A stretch of 64,000 bases of DNA. Origin: Flavobacteriales bacterium UBA6057 (GTDB taxonomy: Bacteria; Bacteroidota; Bacteroidia; Flavobacteriales_G; Salibacteraceae). The notes under the pieces are model-generated. The model did not search any database. It was given only the letters and a program-made list of their open reading frames with translations, and had not been told where the DNA came from. The stretch spans positions 211,613-275,612 of the forward strand of contig DIYJ01000009.1 of NCBI GenBank assembly GCA_002428995.1. The letters are read 5' to 3'. Both the position numbers and the translations under genes were made by a program. Below, piece by piece: positions 43,518 to 52,004 of this stretch (the stretch's first letter is position 1; each line of letters opens with the position of its first letter).

Positions 43518-44459
43518 TCAGAAGTAGCGAGGCGAAACGGTGTTTGATCTGGGGATTCCGAAATCGAATCCGATGAAGATTTCATGACTGGTAGCTCTGG
43601 AGAAGCGAAACTGGTTGAAAGGATAGTCAAATGAGTACCCAAACCTCATCTTTTTATTGACAATGTATTCGAGGATGACAACTCCTCCGTATGTAGGGCG
43701 GATGGTCATACCGGCCCAGAGGCGCTGATCAAACAACATACTGAAGTTGAAGTCGAAGCCACCGCGGAAGAGCCCGGCTTGTTTGTAAAGCATACTGGGT
43801 TTGAGAACAATCTTTTCGGAGACTACAAAGGCGCGTCCAACAGTGAAGGAATAATGCCTGAATTGACGGTAGGCGTTTCCTCCGTTTACGCTCGAATCAG
43901 AAACGTTTACCCTGGACTGTGTCAGGTGAGCCAGTTCAAGTCCTACGTAGAGCTTTTTCGTATTGTACCAGATTCCAAAATCTGCGTTGGGAGCGATCAC
44001 CTGCTGCGCTCCGTAGGTAGGAATGGCGTCTCCCTGGTCTTTGTAGGTAATCTTGTTCCAGTCGAAGGTATGGTAGTAGAATCCGCCTCCGAGGCCAAGC
44101 CCGAGCTGACCTTTGAGGAAGGGAAAGCGGTAGGCGTAATCTACTTCAGTAGACATCACATTTCTAGGGCCAATCTGGTCGTTGGTGATTTGAAATCCGA
44201 GTCCCATGCGCTTCCTTCTGATAGGGCCGTGGATGGCAAAGGTCTGCGTGTTAGGTGCTCCTTCAAAACCAACCCACTGTGTTCTGAACAAGGCCACCGC
44301 ACTCAGTACGTCCCGGCTTCCGGCATAGGCAGGATTGATGCCCAATGGGTTGAACATGTATTGGTTGAACTGAGCCTCCTGCTGTGCTTTCGTTTGATCA
44401 ACGAGAAGCAACACCAACAGGGCCACCAGCCACCAGCTATGTTGTATGTTCATTCTCAT
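43518..44459 (-). CDS. PorP/SprF family T9SS outer-membrane protein
   Basis: 313 residues (ATG at 44459; a second ATG two codons in is possible). A signal peptide ends TKAQ; the family hallmark QFNQYMFNPLGINPAYAGSR follows at once, then regular amphipathic strands of a beta-barrel (LGFQITNDQIGP, GYSFDYPFNQFRFS) and a C-terminal segment of the family. PorP is part of the T9SS ring complex in Porphyromonas, and SprF is needed for surface display of SprB in Flavobacterium. Accessory copies beside a CHU_C-tailed gene are thought to hold that cargo at the surface. Here the upstream neighbour (1 base away) encodes such a protein and the downstream neighbour (3 bases) an OmpA protein. Confidence 0.92.
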   Translation of the reverse strand: MRMNIQHSWWLVALLVLLLVDQTKAQQEAQFNQYMFNPLGINPAYAGSRDVLSAVALFRTQWVGFEGAPNTQTFAIHGPIRRKRMGLGFQITNDQIGPRNVMSTEVDYAYRFPFLKGQLGLGLGGGFYYHTFDWNKITYKDQGDAIPTYGAQQVIAPNADFGIWYNTKKLYVGLELAHLTQSRVNVSDSSVNGGNAYRQFRHYSFTVGRAFVVSEKIVLKPSMLYKQAGLFRGGFDFNFSMLFDQRLWAGMTIRPTYGGVVILEYIVNKKMRFGYSFDYPFNQFRFSRATSHEIFIGFDFGIPRSNTVSPRYF

Positions 44460-44460
44460 A

Positions 44461-45216
44461 TCATCTCGTTATTTCGATCCATCCTTTATAGGTTACCCCG
44501 TTGAAGTTGGCGATGTAGTAATAGGTTGCGTCAGGCAGTTCCTGACCGTTTTGGTGGCGGCCCTCGAAAAAGCTAAAGTCGTTGTCGTATTCTGAAGTTT
44601 CCCAAACACGATCCCCATAGCGGTTGAAAATCTGCACTTCTCTGGTTTCGAAAAACTGCACATTATCGACAAACCAGGTGTCGTTGTCGCCATCGTTGTT
44701 CGGTGTTATACCTGTGTAGAATCCTGGGGTACACTCTACGTCTGTTTCAATATCCACCAGAATGGAATTGAATACCTGTGCTCCGTTGGAGCCGGTCACC
44801 GTCACCGTGTAAGTTCCTGTATTCAATTGCCCGATGCTCGCTGTCGTGTCGCCCGTGCTCCAGGAATAGCTGTAGGGCGCTTCCACATTTTCAGAAATGA
44901 AATCGATGACGGCCTCACCATCTGAAGATCCGCGACAGCTCTCTGCCGAAGATGAAAGGTTGATGATGAATGGGTTGGCCAATACATAATTGCTCTGCTG
45001 GAATCCCTGGGTTACAATCAAGTCAAGGGAGGTGCCCGTGAAGGTCACTGCTTCTCCAACAGTAGCATCGATCACGAGATTGTCGTCACCACCGCTCGTG
45101 TATCCTGCCCCGATCACAAAGCGATAGGCTTCGGGATCAACGGTTTGTGCCACAGAGTGCACGCTGAGCATTGCTGTCAGAATCAATAGCAGGTATGTAA
45201 ACAAACACTGTTTCAT
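44461..45216 (-). CDS. Small surface protein with SprB-like repeat and CHU_C (T9SS type B) tail
   Basis: 251 residues. The signal peptide ends SVAQ. A short beta-rich domain (about 25-82; YRFVIGAGYTSGG, VGEAVTFTG) is followed by one SprB-type repeat (about 90-160; YSYSWSTGDTT, GTYTVTVTG) and the gliding-motility-associated C-terminal domain (about 165-251; ITPNNDGDNDTWFVDNV, VQIFNRYGDRVWE, GQELPDATYYYI, YKGWIEITR). CHU_C domains direct type IX secretion and, unlike Por_Secre_tail, usually depend on a cognate SprF-like protein, which is the next gene. Start codon and upstream stop overlap (ATGA), so translation is coupled. It could be the base subunit that carries the fibre. Confidence 0.92.
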   Translation of the reverse strand: MKQCLFTYLLLILTAMLSVHSVAQTVDPEAYRFVIGAGYTSGGDDNLVIDATVGEAVTFTGTSLDLIVTQGFQQSNYVLANPFIINLSSSAESCRGSSDGEAVIDFISENVEAPYSYSWSTGDTTASIGQLNTGTYTVTVTGSNGAQVFNSILVDIETDVECTPGFYTGITPNNDGDNDTWFVDNVQFFETREVQIFNRYGDRVWETSEYDNDFSFFEGRHQNGQELPDATYYYIANFNGVTYKGWIEITR

Positions 45217-45713
45217 TCGACTGGTATGATTTCTTCTTCCTCTTCTTCAGCGGGCGCAAAGGACATGCTTCCGCTATAAACGATGACCCCGCCTTCATGG
45301 ATGACCATGTTGGTGTTGAAGTCATTTCCAACGCTTCCTGAGAATTGGATGTATGCATTGGGTCCATCCACAATGTCAAGGTTTCCGCCAATTTGGGTTT
45401 CTCCAATTACCGCTGCTTTTCCACTATCAATATTCAGCGTGCCGCCATAGATGAACAGGTCCCCACCTATGTAAAGTGAACCTCCATCGTCAATGACCAA
45501 TTCACCGTAAATGGTCAAATCGTTGCAAAAGGTCGCGGAGTCAATGGTATCCGAGTGCACAAAGCCGATGGAGACATTGCTGGTAGAGTCAGGTACAATT
45601 CCCGACCAGGTAGTAATGTCCACCCATCGTCCTGAAGTGATCGAGAAGACCGATTGTGCCTGCAGGCAGGCAGACAGGCTAACCAGCACCAATATGTACA
45701 AGCATCGGGTCAT
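45213..45713 (-). CDS. Small secreted beta-helix-like protein with acidic tail
   Basis: 166 residues. The signal peptide ends LQAQ. The body is built of short strands separated by turns with recurring Gly and Asp (WVDITTWSGIVPD, LTIYGELVIDDGGSLYIGG, DLFIYGGTLNIDSGKA), like the G8/parallel-beta-helix surface modules of Bacteroidota. The last 18 residues contain six consecutive Glu. No T9SS tail is present. The gene overlaps both neighbours by ATGA junctions, so it is made together with the giant fibre protein upstream and the CHU_C-tailed protein downstream and is probably part of the same structure. Function not known. Confidence 0.78.
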   Translation of the reverse strand: MTRCLYILVLVSLSACLQAQSVFSITSGRWVDITTWSGIVPDSTSNVSIGFVHSDTIDSATFCNDLTIYGELVIDDGGSLYIGGDLFIYGGTLNIDSGKAAVIGETQIGGNLDIVDGPNAYIQFSGSVGNDFNTNMVIHEGGVIVYSGSMSFAPAEEEEEEIIPVE

Positions 45714-48700
45714 GGGTTAATCGATGTTTTATCGTTCCACGTTCCTGACTCCCTTCGCTGGAAGAGCAGGTTATTGCCATCGCGCATGATGCGCCAGGAG
45801 CCGTCTGTGTTAGGATCACCAAAGTAGAAGGCATTGCTGGAGCTCATTTCCATGTCCCCGGCTACATCGAGTTTCGAGCTTGGAGATGTTTCGCCCACCC
45901 CAACATTACCGGTTTCATCAATGGTCATGCGCGTAGCACCGTTCGTACCGAAATTGAGCGGTGTGTTTTCATAATTGATGATGCCACCCTGAGCGCTGTT
46001 GGTTTGCATCCAAAGTCCCAGTGACGCTGTTGAAGTGCTGGTGAGGCGAAGGGTAGAGGATGTTCCGGATCCATTGACGTGCAGCTCACTCTCAGGTGTC
46101 TTTGTACCGATGCCGACTTCACCGTCAAAATCTACATAGAGTCCCTCTGGATCTCCGTCTCCTGAAATCCAGTTGGTGTCGGTAACAAGGTTGGTGGTCA
46201 TGAAATGGGCACCTGCTGTGTCCATAAGGCTGGCCTCAATGTCTTGAATACTTTGCCAGCTCACTGTTCCGCTGCCATTCGTTCTTAGAAACTGATCAGC
46301 GCTACCATCTGAATTTGGCAGGGTGAAGCCGGTGCTGCCCCAGGCAGAAAGGGTGAGTTGACCGTACAAGGTGGTATTCCCATTTTTCAGCATCTCCAGC
46401 GAGTTTCTTCGGTCTACGCTGTTCGTGGAGTTACCAATGACCAGAAGTCGATCGGTATCTTCCCTGGAGTCGGGATCAAATGCTCCTGTGGTCAACGTAT
46501 CGTTTCGGAATCCCAGAACGATTTCTCCCATGGACTGTGCGTAGATGTCCTGACCAATCGCGACCGATTCTGTACCCTCTGCATAGGCTTCGTCTCCGAT
46601 GGCGATGGCACCTTGTTTCTCGCTTCTCACATCATGCCCCAAGGCGATGGTATAGTCTGCGCCTGAATAGGCATTCCCTCCAATTGCGATGGAGTGGGTA
46701 CCCATGGCAGTATCGGTCTGACCGAGGGCCACTGAATGTCCGGTGTTGGTAAATGAGCTGGCACCCAACACAATGGAACCTCCACCATTCGAGATGGAAT
46801 TGCGCCCCATGACGATGGATCGGTTTCCATTTACGGTCACACCGTCTCCAATGGCGATCGAATAGTTTCCAAGCGCTTTAACGTCCTTTCCGTAGGCAAA
46901 GGACCCTAAACCTAAGCTGTCAGCATTCCAGTTGTCTCCAGTGGATTCTCCACCGCGAAATGCACCCGTGGTTTTGTCAAAAAACATGCGATAATCATCG
47001 GCAGTACCACTGATGTCATCGGTGTTCGTGGAGCCAAAAACAAATTTTTCGCTTCCTGTGCCTCCTGAAATCGTGTCATTGTCCTGCGTGAAAAAACCTG
47101 TGCCTGTGGCCCAGGTCAGGACGCCTGAACCATTGGTTTGAAGCACCTGGCCACTGGAACCATCTGAGGTTGGGAACGCAAAGGCGTCACCTACCCCCAG
47201 CGTTCCATAGATTTTTACAGAATCGTTGGCGAAGTCTCCATAGATCAGGGGTGTGGAGGTGCTGGAGTTGTCGATGTAAAGTTTGTTCCCTCCTGTAGCG
47301 CTGAGTCCCGCGTTATACCCAATGAATACATTGTTGTCTCCCGAACTGTTTTCACCCGCTGCAAATCCGATGGCCACGTTATTGTTTCCGGAAGAGTTTG
47401 TTCTCAATGCGGCATAACCCATGATGGTGTTGGCGTTTCCTTCCGCCTGCTGGCCGGCATTGTATCCGACCGCTGTACTCTGTATGGCAGAACCTGATGC
47501 AGCCAGCGCATTTGAACCGATTCCTGTCAGCGTGCTACCTGTAGAGTTATTCAGTGCATTGTACCCTACGGCAGTATTGTTATCGCTGGTGGTTGCCGAG
47601 TTCATGGTGTAGCCACCGATCGCGATATTTCTGGTGGCCGTTGTGCCGGACACACCACTGTTCTCCCCGATATAAACGTTTTCATTGTTTGAGAAGTCAT
47701 CGTTGAGACCTGCGTTTTGTCCAATGAAAATGCTGCTTCCCGTATTCATAAACTCCAGCCTTCCAGTGTCCATCACGAAGTACTCGGTGCCCTGGATGTC
47801 AAAACGGATGTGATTGTCGTTTGTGGATTCTTCAACCTGTATCCGCGTGTCCATATCACCATCGCTTAGGGCAGATAAGCTCAGGTCTGCCCAACTTACG
47901 TTTCCGCCACCATCGGTTTGCAGCACCTGGCCGTTTGCACCATCGGTGCTTGGCAGGGTGAAGTTTCCTGCTACACTCAAGGTGTCGATGCGGCCAATGC
48001 CGCCTTCCACATGGAAGAGGGCGTTGGGCGAAAGCGTCCCCACACCCACATTGCCTACAGAATCAATGACCATGCGGGAAGTGCCCGCGGTTTCATCCTG
48101 AAAGCGCAACTTTCCATCCACATCATTTACGATGCGGTATTCGTGAAGTGTGTTTGTCAGGTAAAGGTTTGACGTTTGGCCCGCACTTTCGGCTGTGATG
48201 CGCAAATCAGCAGCTCCGGTGCTATCCGTCAACTGGAAATCGCCACTCGGTTCGGAAGTTCCAATACCCACGGTTCCGCCACCCTCAATGGTCATGCGTG
48301 TAATGCCGTTACTGAAGAAGTGTACATCCTCATCTACTGGAGTTCCAATGACAAGGGCATTGTCAGTGGTTTCAGAGGCGCTGGAGCCCGCATCACCTTC
48401 CAAACCGATAAAACCAGTGTTGGAGCCTCCATCCTGGCTAAAAAGAATGCTTGGGTTGTCAGTTTCTTCACTGTTGTCTGTATCCGCAATCAACGCCAGT
48501 TGTGCGTCCCCGTCTGTGCCTCCACTAATTTCAAGAATGCGATGAATGCGCACGGAGTCCGCGCTGAAATCTCCCCAGATCAAGGGATCCAAACCTGAAG
48601 CATTATGGATGTAGAGCTGGTTAGAAATATTTCCGGCACCTTGACCGGCAAATTTTCCGATGAATACGTTATTGGAACCGTCAACATCAGCTCCCGCGAG

Positions 48701-51700
48701 GTTGCCTATGGCCACGTTAAAAGCACCGCTTGAAGCTCCACCTGAGTTCATCAAAGCTCCAAACCCTAAGGCTACATTGCCGTTTCCATCATTCTCCAGA
48801 AGCGCTTCAGCACCTACGGCAACGTTTTGTGCTCCCGTGGACAATCGCATGGCCCAATCTCCAACCGCCACATTTTGGTCTCCAGTCCCAACACTTCTCA
48901 ATGCTTCTCCACCAATACCCACGTTGTAATCCGAGGTTGCGTTTTCTCCCGCTTGCCAGCCTACAAAAACGTTCTCTTCTCCGGTGACGCTCTTTCCTGC
49001 TTTGTATCCCAGAAATGAATTGCTGTTGCCACCAAGGTTATCATTCGCTCCTGCACTATCGCCAATGATCACAGATTGGCCGGTATTCACAATTTCCAAC
49101 TTTCCTGCGCGCATTCGGAAGTATTCAGCCCCACCTACGTCAAATCGGATGATGTCTTCATCATCGGATTCTTCTACCTGAATTTTGGTGTCGTCATCTC
49201 CATCTCGGATAACACGGACAGAATCCACATCAGCCATCGTTGCCCAGTCTACTGTTCCACTGCCGTCTGTTCGGAGTACCTGGCCGTTAGAACCATCTGT
49301 GCTAGGGAAGGTGAATACCCCGTGGATGTTCAGGGTATCAATCAGCGCTTTGCCTTCCACATCGAGCAACTCGCCCGGTGAGCTGGTTCCGATTCCCACA
49401 TTTCCACCCGTGAAGAGCCCGGCATAGTTGGTGGTGCCACCGCTGACATTGATCAGCAGACCGACATTCTCGGCTCCAGTGCCATCCCATGTTCCTGTGC
49501 TTTGAATGTTCAGACCCACCTTAGAAATAGCTGAGGACGAGGACGTAGCCTCGTTGTTGATTTCAACTGCGTTGAAGCCGGAAGTTCTGGCGCCATAGGC
49601 TTCCGCCTCTATCACACGTGCGTTGGATTGAGCCAAAAGTGCGTTTCCGCCATGGAAAGCAAAACCGTAAAGACCGGCTGAGCTTGCATTGGAACTAGAG
49701 GTTTGCCCTTTCACTCCGTAGTTCTGGTTGGAGCCACCAGCCGAATTGTAACCATTTACAGCCACCGTATTGCTCGCTGATGATTGCTGTTGGCCGTACA
49801 CGGCATATGCACCATTTGATGCGAGACCATAAACCCCTGCTGCGTTTGCATTGTCAGTAGAGGCGCTTGTTCCAAACACCCCATATGTAGTTGTGCTGCT
49901 GTTTAGTGTGTGTTCGCCCTGAATAGCGATGGACATGCTGCTCTCATTGGTAGAAACGTACAATTGACGAACAGAGGACGGGGTAGTCCCGATCGCTACT
50001 GCGCTGTCGCTTTCCTGAATGAGCGAAGTATCCAGTTCCGTGGAGCTCGACCATTTGGCCAGAAAGCCCGACTCTCCAGATCCGGTTGTACCTGATATGC
50101 TCTCCCAAGTGACATTTCCGCTGCCATCTGTTTGCAATACCTGACCGTTGGAGCCGTCTAGGCCGGGTAGGGTGAATGCACTGCCGCTTCCGTCATCGAT
50201 GGTCACAAGACCATTAAACACAAGCGAGTCTGCATCAAAATCACCCCAAATCAACGGAGTAGTGGAGCTGGAATTTTCAATGATTAGTTTATCAGAGGCC
50301 GAAGACTCGCTGGCGCCAGCGTTGAATCCAATGAAAATGTTGTGATCTCCATTGTTTGCATCTCCGGCAGCTGTGCCAATGAATGTATTATGACCACCTG
50401 AGGAATTGACGCGACCGGCATTTTGACCGATGAAGACATTGTCGTTTCCTGTATTCGTAGCCGAGCCGCTCTGCAATCCCATCATGGTGTTGTTGGTGCC
50501 ACTGGTAATGGCATCACCAGACAAGGAACCAACGGCTGTGTTTCCAGCGCCATTGGCGGTTTTTCCTGCATTGTAGCCCAGGTAGGTGCTGTTGCTGGTG
50601 TTGGAAACATTACTTCCGGCTTCGTATCCAAGAAAGGTGTTTTGCGAGCCCGAGGACAATGAGCTACCGGCTGCATTACCAATCATCGTGCTGGTGTTGG
50701 CATTGAATATCTGAAGCTGTCCGAGCGATCCAAGGCGCATCACTTCAGTGCCTGCGATGTCAAAGCGGATGAGGTCTTCATCGTTCGATTCTTCTACCTG
50801 GATTTTGGTGTCGTTGTCATCGTCTTCCAGATTGGTGAGCGTAGGAGTATCCCATGTTACATTGCCACTGCCATCGGTTCGCAGTACTTGCCCATCCGAT
50901 CCATCGGTTGTAGGGAATGTGAAGGCATCGTCTATACCGAGTGCACCGTAGATTCTTATCGAATCGTTGACAAAATCACCCCAGATAAGCGGTTTCACGG
51001 TATCGGAGTTCTCAATGTAGAGCAGGCCTGAGCCACTTTCGTTTATTCCCGCCTGGGTTCCGATGAACATGTTGGCCGATCCTCCGGAATTGTTCTTTCC
51101 TGCATCGGCACCGATGAGAATGTTAGCATCTCCTGAACTAAGATTATTTCCGGCAGCAGAGCCAATGATCACGTTTGCATTTCCATTCACAGCAGTTCCT
51201 GCATTGGCTCCAATAGCCACGTTTCCACTTCCGGACTCATTTTCGCGGAGGGCATCAAATCCAAGAGCAGTGTTATCGATGCCAGATGTATTGTCCCTCA
51301 GGGCTGCTTTTCCGAGGCCTGTGTTCTGCGAACCGGTGCTGGATTTCAGTGATTGATATCCAATGGCAGTGTTGGATGTTCCGGTTTGATTTCCATTCGC
51401 GGCCTCAAATCCGATGGCAATGTTTTCGCTCCCGGTTGTGTTGCCTACACCTGCATTGTTGCCGATGAACACGTTGTCTTCTCCATCCCCGAGGTGCAGG
51501 GTGTTAGAGTCGAGCTTCATCCTTTCGTTACCTTCAATGTCAAAGCGGATGAGATCTTCATCGTTCGATTCCTCAACCTGGATTTTGGTGTCGTTATCTG
51601 AATCTGCGAGGCGCGTGGAGTCTTCCGTAATGGCTGATGCGGCAATAAGCGCAGCCACGGAAGTGCTATCCAGCATGTAGGTCCATGCACCACTTCCGGT

Positions 51701-51985
51701 CGTATCGTAGATGTAGAGTCCTTTGTTGTTATCAGTTTGCAGCACCATCAGCCCAAATGCAGGGCTGGAAATGGTTTGGCGCTGGGCCTGTGTCATTCGT
51801 GGAATAAGCAGTCCTTGGGTGGTGCTGCTTACGTCCAACATGGCACTGTTGTCAGGAGCAGAGCCGTCAGCATTGATGCTCATGTTTTGGGCGAATCCCA
51901 AAGCTCCCCATGCGAGAAACATCAGCAGTAGTACTGCTTTACTCAGATGGAGTTTTCGGATCGGCATATGTTGCATAAATCGCAT
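45710..51985 (-). CDS. Giant YadA-head-like fibre protein
   Basis: 2091 residues from the ATG at 51985 (ATGs at 51976 and 51967 also fit the signal peptide, which ends GFAQ). The N-terminal module (MLDVSSTTQGLLIPRMTQAQ to LYIYDTTGSG) is shared by the neighbouring fibre proteins. Then four or so cycles of: an acidic strand block (DDNDTKIQVEESNDEDLIRF), a run of YadA-type head repeats (NTAIGYQSL, NVAIGANAG, NVFIGQNAG), a PLIWGDF block, and a TFPTTDGSDGQVLRTDGSG block. A late section has SIAIGD / SVALGQ repeats of the trimeric-adhesin kind. It ends with FQRRESGTWNDKTSINP, without a beta-barrel anchor, S74 domain or T9SS tail. Probably a trimeric, exposed adhesive fibre; the export route is unknown. 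Confidence 0.85.
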   Translation of the reverse strand: MRFMQHMPIRKLHLSKAVLLLMFLAWGALGFAQNMSINADGSAPDNSAMLDVSSTTQGLLIPRMTQAQRQTISSPAFGLMVLQTDNNKGLYIYDTTGSGAWTYMLDSTSVAALIAASAITEDSTRLADSDNDTKIQVEESNDEDLIRFDIEGNERMKLDSNTLHLGDGEDNVFIGNNAGVGNTTGSENIAIGFEAANGNQTGTSNTAIGYQSLKSSTGSQNTGLGKAALRDNTSGIDNTALGFDALRENESGSGNVAIGANAGTAVNGNANVIIGSAAGNNLSSGDANILIGADAGKNNSGGSANMFIGTQAGINESGSGLLYIENSDTVKPLIWGDFVNDSIRIYGALGIDDAFTFPTTDGSDGQVLRTDGSGNVTWDTPTLTNLEDDDNDTKIQVEESNDEDLIRFDIAGTEVMRLGSLGQLQIFNANTSTMIGNAAGSSLSSGSQNTFLGYEAGSNVSNTSNSTYLGYNAGKTANGAGNTAVGSLSGDAITSGTNNTMMGLQSGSATNTGNDNVFIGQNAGRVNSSGGHNTFIGTAAGDANNGDHNIFIGFNAGASESSASDKLIIENSSSTTPLIWGDFDADSLVFNGLVTIDDGSGSAFTLPGLDGSNGQVLQTDGSGNVTWESISGTTGSGESGFLAKWSSSTELDTSLIQESDSAVAIGTTPSSVRQLYVSTNESSMSIAIQGEHTLNSSTTTYGVFGTSASTDNANAAGVYGLASNGAYAVYGQQQSSASNTVAVNGYNSAGGSNQNYGVKGQTSSSNASSAGLYGFAFHGGNALLAQSNARVIEAEAYGARTSGFNAVEINNEATSSSSAISKVGLNIQSTGTWDGTGAENVGLLINVSGGTTNYAGLFTGGNVGIGTSSPGELLDVEGKALIDTLNIHGVFTFPSTDGSNGQVLRTDGSGTVDWATMADVDSVRVIRDGDDDTKIQVEESDDEDIIRFDVGGAEYFRMRAGKLEIVNTGQSVIIGDSAGANDNLGGNSNSFLGYKAGKSVTGEENVFVGWQAGENATSDYNVGIGGEALRSVGTGDQNVAVGDWAMRLSTGAQNVAVGAEALLENDGNGNVALGFGALMNSGGASSGAFNVAIGNLAGADVDGSNNVFIGKFAGQGAGNISNQLYIHNASGLDPLIWGDFSADSVRIHRILEISGGTDGDAQLALIADTDNSEETDNPSILFSQDGGSNTGFIGLEGDAGSSASETTDNALVIGTPVDEDVHFFSNGITRMTIEGGGTVGIGTSEPSGDFQLTDSTGAADLRITAESAGQTSNLYLTNTLHEYRIVNDVDGKLRFQDETAGTSRMVIDSVGNVGVGTLSPNALFHVEGGIGRIDTLSVAGNFTLPSTDGANGQVLQTDGGGNVSWADLSLSALSDGDMDTRIQVEESTNDNHIRFDIQGTEYFVMDTGRLEFMNTGSSIFIGQNAGLNDDFSNNENVYIGENSGVSGTTATRNIAIGGYTMNSATTSDNNTAVGYNALNNSTGSTLTGIGSNALAASGSAIQSTAVGYNAGQQAEGNANTIMGYAALRTNSSGNNNVAIGFAAGENSSGDNNVFIGYNAGLSATGGNKLYIDNSSTSTPLIYGDFANDSVKIYGTLGVGDAFAFPTSDGSSGQVLQTNGSGVLTWATGTGFFTQDNDTISGGTGSEKFVFGSTNTDDISGTADDYRMFFDKTTGAFRGGESTGDNWNADSLGLGSFAYGKDVKALGNYSIAIGDGVTVNGNRSIVMGRNSISNGGGSIVLGASSFTNTGHSVALGQTDTAMGTHSIAIGGNAYSGADYTIALGHDVRSEKQGAIAIGDEAYAEGTESVAIGQDIYAQSMGEIVLGFRNDTLTTGAFDPDSREDTDRLLVIGNSTNSVDRRNSLEMLKNGNTTLYGQLTLSAWGSTGFTLPNSDGSADQFLRTNGSGTVSWQSIQDIEASLMDTAGAHFMTTNLVTDTNWISGDGDPEGLYVDFDGEVGIGTKTPESELHVNGSGTSSTLRLTSTSTASLGLWMQTNSAQGGIINYENTPLNFGTNGATRMTIDETGNVGVGETSPSSKLDVAGDMEMSSSNAFYFGDPNTDGSWRIMRDGNNLLFQRRESGTWNDKTSINP

Positions 51986-52004
51986 AATAGGTAGGGTCTG
52001 TTCT

